Shown here: in pieces, positions 1-7,957 of the stretch
Numbering within the stretch: position 1 is the first letter of the stretch
Layout of the letters: each line of letters begins with the position of its first letter
Source of the DNA: an uncultured Clostridia bacterium
GTDB lineage: Bacteria > Bacillota > Clostridia > UBA1381
Reading direction: 5' to 3'
DNA length: 26,218 bases
NCBI GenBank assembly: GCA_934486495.1
Contig: CAKSPW010000026.1
Location: 1 to 26,218, forward strand
Made by a program: the position numbers and the translations under genes
Notes under the pieces: generated by a model
The model's input: the letters and a program-made list of their open reading frames with translations, nothing else
What the model was told of the DNA's origin: nothing
Databases searched by the model: none

Positions 1-43
1 ATGATATACTTGCCTTATATTAAAAAAGCGAGGTAGAGCAGCT

Positions 44-2023
44 ATGATTACTCTTATACAAAGGCTTGGGTCAAAGACTCAGGTCAAAGAAGAATTTATT
101 GATGAACTAATCGAAAAAATCAAGGAAAATCCCGGCTCATGCACAGATGTCTGGCTTGCGAGCGAGTACGGATTTCCGAGTATTGACGACCACAAAAAGA
201 CGGCGGAAAAGCTTGCGGTCATTGCTGAAAAATTTCGCAAAACAGGCGTCGGTGTGAGTCTGCAGATAAGCAACACAATCGGACACGGCGAATATATTCG
301 TTCTTACGACTGTTCGGGACTTGTGTTTGAAAATTCACCTGTTGCACGTTTCACCGGTCCTGACGGTACACGGGCGAATTATTGTTTTTGCCCGAACGAC
401 GAATTTTTTCGCAAGTACACCATCGAAGAAATTAAAATATACGTTTCGGCAATAAAACCCGATTGCGTGTGGTTTGACGATGATATGCGCTGGACAAATC
501 ATGCGCCGGTAAAGCTCGGTTGTTTCTGCGATGATTGTATCAGACGATTTAATGCGGAAAACAATTTTAATTTTACGAGGGAAGAGCTGTACAGAGCGAT
601 AAACGATAACCTTGACGTAAGAGTAAAGTATATTGAATTTTTGCGAACATCTCAAAAAGAGCTTTCTTTTCTTTTATCCAAAGCGGTTAATTCCGCGTGT
701 GAGGACAGTGCTGTCGGACTTCAGTATTGCGCAAACGGGGGATTGACAGGATACGGCTATGAACATATGTTTTCCGCAATGCGTGACGCAACGGGCAAAG
801 CTCCCCGCACACGTCCGGGCGGTGGTGCATATGATGATTATGACATAAATGCGTTTATTGAAAAGATTTGCATTATAAATTATCAAAATCATATGCTGCC
901 CTCTTTTGTAGAGGAAAAATGCCCCGAGATTGAAAATCTGCCCGATGTTAAGTTCGGCAAAACCATTGCCGGAACCTGTTTTGAAACAACGCTTTATCTT
1001 GCGTCGGGCTGTACGTCGGCAAGCTATGCCATGCTGATGAATGATTATGAGCCTATGGAATGGCACGGCGAAATGCTCGGAGAGTTTTCGCGTCATGCTC
1101 CGTATTGGGAAAAGCTTGCCGAATGCTCAAAGCAATCCGTACAGGCAGGTATTGTTTTGGCGCTTCCCGAAAAGGCGTATCTTGCAAAAACGAAAGAGGA
1201 TTTTGCGTGGTGCCATGAACCGTGGAGCAGCGGAACGGAGCTTATGCTTTGCGGTATTCCGACTGCATACTCGCACGATACGGAAAGTACATATTTCCTT
1301 CATAACAATTGTGCGCAGGTTATGACAAATGAAGAACTTGAAAATCTGATGAAAAAACCGGCTATTACCGATGCCGAAACGATAGAGATAATTCTGCAAA
1401 GAGGTTTTGATCTTGATATAAACGTTCGCTGTATCGGTGCGTTCGGACTTGCTTGTGTGTGTGAGGAGCATACGATAAACCGAGGCTTTGAGGGAAGACA
1501 TTGGAAACTGCCGTGGGCGGCTGACAGTGCGTATTCGATAATCGGAAACAAATACGAAACTGTTATAAGCTATGAGCAGACGAGCAGGGAGGCGGTACCC
1601 GGCACGGGCGAGGCGGCAGCGGTTATATTTACAACTCCGTTTGGCGGAAAGTGGGCTGTCTACGGTGACGGATTGTGGAACAGAATTATATGCGGCGAAA
1701 GAAGAAGCGAGCTTTTGAACACGGCGGAGTATATTAACCCCGGCAGGCTCAATGCCGTTTTGGAAACGCACGCAAAGACAATTGTTTTACCGAGAGAAAA
1801 CAAAGACAGAAAGCTTGTCAGCGTCACGGTGATAAATGCGACTGTCGGCAAGGCGAAAAATCTTAAGCTTAGGGTAAAAAATACTGTCGGATGCGGATTT
1901 ACGTATATGACGCAGTATAACGGAAACGGAACGCTTTCGGCGGAGAATAACGGTGACGGAAGTGTAACTCTTACGCTTCCGGAGATTGACGCATGGAGCG
2001 CAATTACGGTTTTTGCCGAGTAA
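44..2023 (+). CDS. Glycoside hydrolase-like protein, beta-galactosidase type (family unassigned)
   Basis: The protein has 659 residues and no signal peptide, so it is probably cytoplasmic. The N-terminal part (about residues 1-370) looks like a TIM barrel: it has VWFDDDMRW (142-150) at a strand end, followed by a Cys-rich GCFCDDC motif (159-165), a pattern common in uncharacterised GH42-like and GHL-type hydrolases. Residues about 375-530 resemble the flavodoxin/GATase-like trimerisation domain of GH42 enzymes (GIPTAY, then a run like TNEELENLM, then RGFDLDINV). The rest is probably a beta domain. I cannot assign catalytic acids or a substrate with confidence; carbohydrate cleavage is inferred from the fold. 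Start: ATG with GAGG about 10 bases upstream. It has no sugar-use neighbour to its right; anything to its left lies outside the window. A strong terminator follows it. Confidence 0.6.
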   Translation: MITLIQRLGSKTQVKEEFIDELIEKIKENPGSCTDVWLASEYGFPSIDDHKKTAEKLAVIAEKFRKTGVGVSLQISNTIGHGEYIRSYDCSGLVFENSPVARFTGPDGTRANYCFCPNDEFFRKYTIEEIKIYVSAIKPDCVWFDDDMRWTNHAPVKLGCFCDDCIRRFNAENNFNFTREELYRAINDNLDVRVKYIEFLRTSQKELSFLLSKAVNSACEDSAVGLQYCANGGLTGYGYEHMFSAMRDATGKAPRTRPGGGAYDDYDINAFIEKICIINYQNHMLPSFVEEKCPEIENLPDVKFGKTIAGTCFETTLYLASGCTSASYAMLMNDYEPMEWHGEMLGEFSRHAPYWEKLAECSKQSVQAGIVLALPEKAYLAKTKEDFAWCHEPWSSGTELMLCGIPTAYSHDTESTYFLHNNCAQVMTNEELENLMKKPAITDAETIEIILQRGFDLDINVRCIGAFGLACVCEEHTINRGFEGRHWKLPWAADSAYSIIGNKYETVISYEQTSREAVPGTGEAAAVIFTTPFGGKWAVYGDGLWNRIICGERRSELLNTAEYINPGRLNAVLETHAKTIVLPRENKDRKLVSVTVINATVGKAKNLKLRVKNTVGCGFTYMTQYNGNGTLSAENNGDGSVTLTLPEIDAWSAITVFAE

Positions 2024-2032
2024 TTTATTTAA

Positions 2033-2067
2033 AAGGGCAATCCTTCGGTTGATGAGGGATTGCCCTT
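2033..2067. terminator. Bidirectional intrinsic terminator between convergent genes
   Basis: A 14-bp stem (2033-2046 with 2054-2067, one G-U pair) closes a 7-base loop and is built on AAGGGCAATCC/GGATTGCCCTT. The minus-strand read-out runs into TTTTAAATAAATT, and the plus read-out into TTGGTGTTT. It lies 9 bases after the glycosidase-like stop and 6 bases after the patatin gene end, so it probably stops transcription from both sides. Confidence 0.85.
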
Positions 2068-2073
2068 GGTGTT

Positions 2074-2922
2074 TCAGTTGATATTTAAAAAATCGGTCAT
2101 TTGAGAAAACAGTCTTTCCGCCTCGTTATATCCGGTAAGATAAGCGCCTTTAAGACGTTTGATATTTTTATCGACTCTTGCAAGACCGAGGTCGGTTTGA
2201 GGTGCGATAACAAAAACGTTGCCGCTTTTTTCTCTTTCCTTAATATAGTCGAGAGTGCTGTTGTAAATAACGTGTCTTTTTGCCATAGCTTCGATAACAC
2301 ACGGATAGCGGTGCAGTGCGATCTTTGCAATTGCACCTTTACCGCCGGGGGTTTTGCGGTAATCACGAGGTCTTGTCAGAACGACAACATTTTTTAAAAA
2401 GCCTTCTTTTTCCGACTGTCTTATCGGTATTGAATCCGCCACACCGCCGTCAAAGTATTCCTCGTTACCGATTTTAACGGCTTTTGACACAATCGGCAAA
2501 GAGCTTGACGCACGAATGTACACGGTATCTCGTTTTACATCGCTGATGTACGGATATTCGGCTTTCCCGGTGCGTGCGTTTGTGATTACTGCCTGCATTT
2601 TCATCGGATTTTTGTTGAATGTTTCAGAGTCAATCGGGTCTAAAATATCGGGGATTGTTTTGTAAATCATCTCCGCACCGAAAATATCGCCTGTTTTCAA
2701 AAAGCTGTAAAGACCGCAATAGTTTTTATCGCCGAGATATTTTGTGGAAACGTCAAACGAACGCCCCATTTGGTTTGACACATAACTCGTTGCATGGCAC
2801 GCACCTGCCGATACTCCGATTATATTATCAAATGTAATATTGTTTTTCATAAAAAAGTCAAGAACTCCGGCGGTGAAAATTCCTCTCATTCCGCCGCCTT
2901 CCAAAACAAGTCCGCATTTCAT
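2074..2922 (-). CDS. Patatin-like phospholipase (YjjU/RssA type)
   Basis: 282 residues with the full patatin signature: oxyanion-hole glycines GGGMRG (9-14), nucleophile elbow GVSAG (Ser38) and the dyad aspartate in DGG (Asp158). Enzymes of this family use a Ser-Asp dyad to hydrolyse acyl esters of lipids; the natural substrate here is unknown. There is no signal peptide or membrane span, so it is likely cytoplasmic or peripheral at the membrane. Its ATG overlaps the stop of the upstream radical SAM gene in an ATGA (4 bases), and a strong site AGGGGAGG sits inside the end of that gene, so the two are translationally coupled and probably share one promoter. The length is typical for bacterial single-domain patatins. 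Confidence 0.88.
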   Translation of the reverse strand: MKCGLVLEGGGMRGIFTAGVLDFFMKNNITFDNIIGVSAGACHATSYVSNQMGRSFDVSTKYLGDKNYCGLYSFLKTGDIFGAEMIYKTIPDILDPIDSETFNKNPMKMQAVITNARTGKAEYPYISDVKRDTVYIRASSSLPIVSKAVKIGNEEYFDGGVADSIPIRQSEKEGFLKNVVVLTRPRDYRKTPGGKGAIAKIALHRYPCVIEAMAKRHVIYNSTLDYIKEREKSGNVFVIAPQTDLGLARVDKNIKRLKGAYLTGYNEAERLFSQMTDFLNIN

Positions 2923-3857
2923 TTAAATAACCTCCCCTGATAAGTGTTTCTTATTTCAAGCTGTCTGTCGATTTCATTTAAAACCTCGAATTTTTTTATG
3001 CTCCAAAGCGGTGCCGTGAGCGTGCTGCGTGCGCCGTCGCCGGTCAGCCGCTGCATTACCGTTTCTTTTGGTATCACCTCAAGCTGACGTATAAGTATGT
3101 CTATATATTCGTCCATTTCGAGTACCTTAAACTCTCCCCGTGCGTACTCATCCGCAAGACGAGTGCCGGATATTACGTGGAGAAGATGAATTTTTAAAAA
3201 ATCGGGACGCAGTGCGCCGACCGTTTTTGCGCTTTCGAGCATCATATCAGCCGTTTCTCCGGGCAAGCCGTCTATTAAATGAACGCAAACCTTTATTCTG
3301 CGCTCCTTTAAAGCGTTGTAACCGTGCAGAAATTCGTCATATGTCATGCATCTGTTAATTCTCTCGCCGGTTTTGTCGAATATTGTCTGGAGTCCGAGTT
3401 CAACCGTTAATTCACATCTCGAGTTTAAATCTTCAAGATAATCGAGTACATCGTCCGGCAGACAGTCGGCACGTGTTGCAATGTCAATCCCCACAACGCC
3501 CTCCGTTTCTGTAAACGGCTCAAAGCACGATTTTAAATATTCAAGCGGCGCATATGTGTTTGTGTGCGCCTGAAAATAGGGAATATACATAGATGCGGTT
3601 TTCCATTTCCTGTGCATAACGCTTAAAATTGTATCAAACTGCTTTAGAAGGCTTTCTTTCGGGTCACCTGCAAAATCTCCGCTGCCCGATGACGAACAGT
3701 AGGTACAGCCGCCCGTACCTTTTGTGCCGTCAATGTTGGGACAGGTAAAGCCTGCGTTAAGCGATACCTTAATAACCTTGCCTCCGTATTTTTTTTTGAA
3801 ATATTCGTCGAGCGTATTATATCGTTTTCTGCCGAAGCAGTGGTTTGAATTTGTCAT
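2919..3857 (-). CDS. Radical SAM protein, YhcC/TIGR01212 family
   Basis: 312 residues. The 4Fe-4S/SAM cysteines are Cys39, Cys51 and Cys54 in a C-x11-C-x2-C pattern (NAGFTCPNIDG then GGCTYC), the variant of the radical SAM motif found in the YhcC family rather than the usual Cx3Cx2C. GVVGIDIATRADCLPDD and ELGLQT are further Elp3-like radical SAM motifs. The reaction is not established; a role in RNA or small-molecule modification would be speculation. The start ATG is 7 bases after AAGGAC. It is the first gene of a two-gene unit with the patatin gene, transcribed away from tyrS. Confidence 0.88.
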   Translation of the reverse strand: MTNSNHCFGRKRYNTLDEYFKKKYGGKVIKVSLNAGFTCPNIDGTKGTGGCTYCSSSGSGDFAGDPKESLLKQFDTILSVMHRKWKTASMYIPYFQAHTNTYAPLEYLKSCFEPFTETEGVVGIDIATRADCLPDDVLDYLEDLNSRCELTVELGLQTIFDKTGERINRCMTYDEFLHGYNALKERRIKVCVHLIDGLPGETADMMLESAKTVGALRPDFLKIHLLHVISGTRLADEYARGEFKVLEMDEYIDILIRQLEVIPKETVMQRLTGDGARSTLTAPLWSIKKFEVLNEIDRQLEIRNTYQGRLFK

Positions 3858-3887
3858 TTTGTCAGTCCTTATCCGTCATTTGTAAAT

Positions 3888-3916
3888 ATTATATCATTTT
3901 TTTCGGCGATAGTCAA
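3888..3916 (-). promoter_or_regulatory. Sigma-A promoter of the radical SAM-patatin unit
   Basis: On the minus strand the sequence reads TTGACT (3911-3916), a 17-base spacer and TATAAT (3888-3893), with an extended TG one base before the -10. Transcription should start near 3881, about 24 bases ahead of the ATG. The match is 11 of 12 bases at ideal spacing. Confidence 0.82.
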
Positions 3917-4011
3917 ATATTTTTTGAATCGGCTGTTGAATTTGTATAATAAAATATTTTATTTGCAGATGTTTTTAATGTAGAATATTTACATAAACTT
4001 TTGTAAATTTC

Positions 4012-4040
4012 TTGACAAAGCAAAGCATATATGTTATAAT
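4012..4040 (+). promoter_or_regulatory. Sigma-A promoter of tyrS
   Basis: TTGACA (4012-4017), a 17-base spacer and TATAAT (4035-4040), with TG at 4032-4033 forming an extended -10. It is a perfect consensus. The predicted start point is near 4047, leaving a leader of about 45 bases, which is too short for a T-box riboswitch. It lies back to back with the radical SAM promoter. Confidence 0.9.
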
Positions 4041-4091
4041 GATTTTATGAATACAATTCAAAAGAATGATTTTATGAGGAGACGTAATTTG

Positions 4092-5309
4092 ATGAGTAAC
4101 AATGTTTTTGACGTGCTCAAGGAGCGCGGACTTATAGCGCAGACAACTCACGAGGACGAAATTCGTGAGCTTTTGGGTAAGGAAAAGGTAACCTTTTACA
4201 TAGGCTTTGACCCCACGGCGGACAGCCTTCATGTAGGTCACTTTCTCCAGATGGTTGTAATGCGTCATATGCAGAATTACGGTCACAGACCCATTGCGCT
4301 TGTCGGCGGAGGTACAGGTCATGTCGGCGACCCGTCGGGCAGAACGGATATGAGATCGATGATGACAAAGGATATAATCGACCATAACTGCGAATGTTTT
4401 AAAGAGCAGCTCGGCAAGGTTGTCGATTTTTCGGACGGTAAGGCACTTATGGTTAATAATGCCGATTGGCTTTTAAATCTTAACTATATTGAATTTCTCC
4501 GTGATATAGGCACGTGTTTTTCTGTCAACAAGATGCTTACGGCGGAGTGCTTTAAGCAGCGCCTTGAAAAGGGACTTTCATTCCTTGAATTTAACTATAT
4601 GCTTATGCAAAGCTACGATTTCCTTATGCTTTCGAGAGAATACGGCTGTAAGCTTGAGCTTGGCGGCGACGACCAGTGGAGCAATATCCTCGGCGGTATA
4701 GACCTTTGCAGAAGAAAAGACCAAAAGCAGGTTTACGGCATGACGTTTACGCTTTTGACAAACAGCGAGGGAAATAAAATGGGTAAGACGGCAAGCGGTG
4801 CCGTTTGGCTCGACCCGAAAAAGACTTCTCCGTACGATTTCTACCAGTATTGGGTAAACGTTCAGGATGCGGACGTTATAAAGTGTCTTAAGCTTCTTAC
4901 ATTTGTTCCGATGGACGAGATAAGAGAAATGGAAAAATGGGAAGGTGCGGAGCTTAACAAGGCAAAGAAAATTCTTGCATACGAGGTTACAAAGCTTGTT
5001 CACGGCGAGGAAGAGGCTCAAAAGTGCAAGAGTGCGGCAGAGGCTGTATTTGCAGGCGGCGGTGTGAGCGAAAATATGCCCACAACAAATATCCCCGACG
5101 CTGTCGGAAAGGGCGTTCTCGACATTATTTCCGAGTGCGGAATAGTAGCGTCAAAGTCGGAGGGCAGACGTGTTGTTACTCAAAACGGATTGTCAATCAA
5201 CGATAAAAAGGTTACGGACCCGGCTATGATTATAACGGAGGATATGTTCGACGGCGGCAGTATGATTGTCAAAAAGGGCAAAAAGATATTCCACAGAATT
5301 ACAAAATAA
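4092..5309 (+). CDS. tyrS: Tyrosyl-tRNA synthetase
   Basis: Class I aminoacyl-tRNA synthetase that charges tRNA-Tyr using ATP; cytoplasmic. From the chosen start it has 405 residues, normal for bacterial TyrRS. Visible motifs are FDPTADSLHVGH with the HIGH-type HVGH (47-50), the tyrosine pocket region ELGGDDQWSNI (189-199) and the KMSKS-type KMGKT (229-233). The C-terminal third holds the tRNA-binding region and an S4-like end (about 340-405). I chose ATG 4092 because GAGGAGAC lies 8 bases upstream. An in-frame ATG at 4047 coincides with the predicted transcription start and has no ribosome-binding site, so the longer 420-residue reading is unlikely. It is monocistronic, with its own promoter and a terminator-like hairpin after it. 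Confidence 0.96.
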   Translation: MSNNVFDVLKERGLIAQTTHEDEIRELLGKEKVTFYIGFDPTADSLHVGHFLQMVVMRHMQNYGHRPIALVGGGTGHVGDPSGRTDMRSMMTKDIIDHNCECFKEQLGKVVDFSDGKALMVNNADWLLNLNYIEFLRDIGTCFSVNKMLTAECFKQRLEKGLSFLEFNYMLMQSYDFLMLSREYGCKLELGGDDQWSNILGGIDLCRRKDQKQVYGMTFTLLTNSEGNKMGKTASGAVWLDPKKTSPYDFYQYWVNVQDADVIKCLKLLTFVPMDEIREMEKWEGAELNKAKKILAYEVTKLVHGEEEAQKCKSAAEAVFAGGGVSENMPTTNIPDAVGKGVLDIISECGIVASKSEGRRVVTQNGLSINDKKVTDPAMIITEDMFDGGSMIVKKGKKIFHRITK

Positions 5310-5315
5310 ATTTCG

Positions 5316-5360
5316 GCGGAGCAGGCGGTAAGATTTCGTCATGCTCCGCTTTGAATATTT
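5316..5360 (+). terminator. Probable tyrS terminator
   Basis: GCGGAGCA (5316-5323) pairs with TGCTCCGC (5342-5349) around an 18-base loop, followed by TTTGAATATTT. The stem is perfect, but the loop is large and the U-run is broken, so termination may be partial. It begins 7 bases after the tyrS stop. Confidence 0.6.
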
Positions 5361-5421
5361 AAAAATAGGATAGTGATTTGTATACAATGCACTATATTTT
5401 GTAAATATGCGAAAAAAGCTA

Positions 5422-5450
5422 TTGACAACGGCGCATTTATGTGCTAAAAT
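5422..5450 (+). promoter_or_regulatory. Sigma-A promoter of the pyr operon
   Basis: TTGACA (5422-5427), a 17-base spacer and TAAAAT (5445-5450), with TG at 5442-5443 giving an extended -10. Transcription should start near 5457, producing a leader of about 178 bases before pyrC. Confidence 0.85.
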
Positions 5451-5472
5451 ATAAACAATATCGGACTGTTAT

Positions 5473-5504
5473 CTTTAAGCTCGGTGCAGAGATGCCGACA
5501 AGAG
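5473..5504 (+). promoter_or_regulatory. PyrR-binding loop (anti-antiterminator) in the pyr leader
   Basis: The RNA at 5484-5502 reads GUGCAGAGAUGCCGACAAG. It matches 15 of 19 positions of the Bacillus-type PyrR site as I recall it (GUCCAGAGAGGCUGGCAAG), including the CAGAGA loop and the trailing CAAG, and it has the usual UUUAA (5474-5478) on the 5' side. It can fold with UCG/CGA and GC/GC pairs around the AGAGAU loop, plus CUU/AAG at the base. PyrR charged with UMP would stabilise this hairpin and so favour termination downstream. Confidence 0.8.
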
Positions 5505-5604
5505 TGTTATTGAGTCTTTGTATAACGCATGGTTTGCCATGCATTATTATACTGCGTATGACCGAATATACTGCTCTTGCTACACATAAGGGCAGTATTT
5601 TTTT
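5499..5604 (+). terminator. pyr attenuator: competing antiterminator and intrinsic terminator
   Basis: Terminator: AUACUGCUCUU (5568-5578) pairs with AAGGGCAGUAU (5588-5598), 11 bp with one U-G, 9-base loop, then seven U residues (5598-5604). Antiterminator: CAAGAGUGUUAU (5499-5510) can pair with AUACUGCUCUUG (5568-5579), 9 Watson-Crick pairs, 2 G-U pairs and one mismatch. Its 5' strand starts in the base of the PyrR hairpin and its 3' strand is the terminator 5' arm, so the two folds exclude each other. A small hairpin GCATGG/CCATGC (5527-5542) lies in the antiterminator loop. Full-length transcripts continue to pyrC. Confidence 0.85.
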
Positions 5605-5634
5605 AAACAAAAATCTATTATTCGGAGGAATGCA

Positions 5635-6876
5635 ATGAAATATCTATTTAAAAACATTATTTGTTCCAATAAGGACAAAGCTTTCAGAGGCAACGTTTTT
5701 GTAGGGCCTCAAAAACGTTCTAAAATCGACGGATGCTGTACCGTTATAGACGCAAGCGGATGGCTTATAATACCCGGCTTTATCGATGTTCATACTCATT
5801 TGCGCCAGCCGGGGTTTGAATATAAGGAAACAATTATGACGGGAAGCCGTGCAGCAGCGGCAGGCGGATATACAACCGTTTTTGCCATGCCGAATTTAAA
5901 TCCGGCTATGGATACGAAAAAAAACGTGATCGAACAGCGTAGAATTATAAAAAAAGATGCTTGTATAGACGTTCGTCCGTACGGTGCGATAACGAAAGGC
6001 CAGCAGGGCGAAAAACTCTCAAACATGAGTGCCATGGCGCCGTATGTTGTGGCATTTTCCGATGACGGACGAGGTGTTCAAGACCCGAAAATCATGGAGG
6101 AGGCAATGATTCGCGCAAAGTCGCTCGGTAAGATTATCTGCGCTCACTGCGAGGATAATTCTCTCCTTAACGGCGGATATATCCATGACGGAGATTACGC
6201 AAGGCAGCACGGTCATAAGGGTATATCGTCGGAGAGCGAATATTCGATGATTGCAAGAGATGTGGAGCTTGCGAAAAAAACAGGCTGCGCTTATCATGTG
6301 TGTCATATATCGACAAAGGAAAGCGTTGAAATTATAAGACGAGCAAAAGCGGACGGCGTTGACATTACGTGCGAAACGGCACCGCATTATCTGCTTCTTT
6401 GCGATGAGGATTTGGAGGAGGACGGAAAGTTCAAGATGAATCCTCCGCTAAGAACCGTTGAGGACAGGCTGGCGCTTATTGAAGGAATTTGCGACGGTAC
6501 GATTGATATGATTGCAACCGACCACGCTCCGCACTCAAAGAAAGAAAAATCGGGCGGACTTAAAAACAGTCTTATGGGAATAGTAGGTCTTGAAACGGCT
6601 TTTCCGCTTTTATATACGAGGTTTGTAAAAAACGGAACGATAGAGCCTAAAAGACTTATGGATTTGCTTTGCTACAATCCCGCAAAACGTTTCGGCATAG
6701 ATATCGGAGTTGAAACGGGAAACTGTACAATTTACAATCTTGATGAAAAATATAAAATAAATCCGAGAAACTTCTTATCAAAGGGAAAAAGCACGCCGTT
6801 CGGCGGATATGAGGTTTACGGAAAATGTATCATGACTTTTTATGAGGGGGAAATTGTTTATGACAGCAGACTTTGA
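5635..6876 (+). CDS. pyrC: Dihydroorotase
   Basis: Cyclises carbamoyl-aspartate to dihydroorotate, step three of de novo pyrimidine synthesis; cytoplasmic zinc amidohydrolase. 413 residues, class I (Bacillus-like). Visible elements: metal ligands His53 and His55 in DVHTHLRQPG, the bridging aspartate region SDDG (143-144), His171 in AHCED, His224 in CHIST, substrate site MNPPLR (268-273) and catalytic Asp296 in TDHAPHS. Start ATG follows GGAGGAA by 4 bases. It is the first gene of the operon behind the PyrR-type attenuator. Its end overlaps carA by 17 bases. In Bacillus pyrB and pyrP precede pyrC; here neither is present. Confidence 0.96.
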   Translation: MKYLFKNIICSNKDKAFRGNVFVGPQKRSKIDGCCTVIDASGWLIIPGFIDVHTHLRQPGFEYKETIMTGSRAAAAGGYTTVFAMPNLNPAMDTKKNVIEQRRIIKKDACIDVRPYGAITKGQQGEKLSNMSAMAPYVVAFSDDGRGVQDPKIMEEAMIRAKSLGKIICAHCEDNSLLNGGYIHDGDYARQHGHKGISSESEYSMIARDVELAKKTGCAYHVCHISTKESVEIIRRAKADGVDITCETAPHYLLLCDEDLEEDGKFKMNPPLRTVEDRLALIEGICDGTIDMIATDHAPHSKKEKSGGLKNSLMGIVGLETAFPLLYTRFVKNGTIEPKRLMDLLCYNPAKRFGIDIGVETGNCTIYNLDEKYKINPRNFLSKGKSTPFGGYEVYGKCIMTFYEGEIVYDSRL

Positions 6877-7957
6877 TGTAAAAATAGTACTTGAAAACGG
6901 TGATGAGTATTTCGGATATTCGTTCGGCGCAAAGAAAGAACGTGTTTGCGAGATAGTTTTCAACACTTCAATGGTAGGGTATCAGGAAATTGTATCCGAC
7001 CCGTCATACACATATCAAATGGTAACAATGACGTATCCGCTTATAGGCAACTACGGTATTACGGACGACGATTATGAAACAAAAACTCCCACAATCGGCG
7101 GTCTTATCGTGAGAGAATATAACGATATGCCGAGCAATTTCAGATATACAAAAACACTCTCCGAGGTGCTTGAGGAAAACGGTATCCCCGGAATTTACGG
7201 TGTTGATACAAGAAAAATTACAAGAACGATACGTGATGAGGGAAGCCAAAGAGTGATAATCTGCGCGGCGGATAAGGATAAGGCAGAGGCGCTTGAGATT
7301 ATTAAAAACACACCTGTAAGGCATGACGCCGTATCGTCTGTCAGCTGCAAAAAGCGTTGGTATTCGAGAACGTCGAACCATAAATTCAATGTCGTTGCAA
7401 TCGACTGCGGCATTAAGCTTAATATAGTAAGAAGTCTTAACAGACGCGGCTGTAACGTTACAATCGTTCCTTACAACACATCGGCTGAGGAAATCGACTT
7501 CATGAAGCCCGACGGAGTATTTCTCTCAAACGGACCGGGCGACCCGGAGGACGTTCCCGAGGTTATAGAAACCGTTAAGGCGCTCCGCGGGAAATATCCC
7601 ATTTTCGGAATATGTCTCGGTCATCAGCTTATAAGCCTTGCATACGGCGGAAAAACGTACAAGCTTAAATTCGGTCACAGAGGCGGAAATCATCCTGTAA
7701 AAAATCTTCAGAACGGCAAAATAGAAATCACAAGCCAAAACCACAGCTATGCCGTTGACAGGGAAAGTCTTGACGGCACGGGACTTGAGGCTACTCATAT
7801 TAATATTCTTGACAATACGGTTGAGGGGGCGGAGTGCAAAAAGGATAACATCTTCTCCGTTCAGTACCACCCCGAGAGTGCGCCCGGACCTGAGGACAGC
7901 GGATATTTGTTTGACAAATTTATTTTGAACATGAAGGAGAGTAACAAAAATGCCTAA
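6860..7957 (+). CDS. carA: Carbamoyl-phosphate synthase, glutaminase (small) subunit
   Basis: Hydrolyses glutamine and channels ammonia to CarB. 365 residues from the chosen start, normal length. N-terminal CarA-specific domain (NTSMVGYQEI, DTRKITR), then a class I glutamine amidotransferase domain from about residue 180, with LSNGPGDPEDVP, the nucleophile Cys252 in GICLGHQ and the triad His337/Glu339 in QYHPES. I chose ATG 6860 because GAGGGGG (6844-6850) lies 9 bases upstream; an in-frame ATG at 6842 would contain that site inside the coding region. It overlaps pyrC by 17 bases and carB by 8, so the three are translationally coupled. Position inside the pyr operon suggests this copy serves pyrimidines rather than arginine. 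Confidence 0.95.
   Translation: MTADFDVKIVLENGDEYFGYSFGAKKERVCEIVFNTSMVGYQEIVSDPSYTYQMVTMTYPLIGNYGITDDDYETKTPTIGGLIVREYNDMPSNFRYTKTLSEVLEENGIPGIYGVDTRKITRTIRDEGSQRVIICAADKDKAEALEIIKNTPVRHDAVSSVSCKKRWYSRTSNHKFNVVAIDCGIKLNIVRSLNRRGCNVTIVPYNTSAEEIDFMKPDGVFLSNGPGDPEDVPEVIETVKALRGKYPIFGICLGHQLISLAYGGKTYKLKFGHRGGNHPVKNLQNGKIEITSQNHSYAVDRESLDGTGLEATHINILDNTVEGAECKKDNIFSVQYHPESAPGPEDSGYLFDKFILNMKESNKNA

Noticed and set aside
1..36. A frame open from base 1 to a TAG at 34-36 (last residues LPYIKKAR)
   Set aside because: It could be the tail of an upstream gene, but 11 codons give no recognisable family signal and another frame is open for part of it.
1127..1771. Antisense open frame of 214 codons in the glycosidase-like gene
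   Set aside because: Low-complexity Arg/Ser-rich translation, no ribosome-binding site; a by-product of the coding strand's codon use.
4012..4091. T-box riboswitch ahead of tyrS
   Set aside because: The promoter leaves only about 45 bases of leader, too short for a specifier stem and antiterminator.
5441..5638. Open frame of 65 codons through the pyr leader
   Set aside because: It starts inside the -10 region and runs through the PyrR loop and terminator; no ribosome-binding site.
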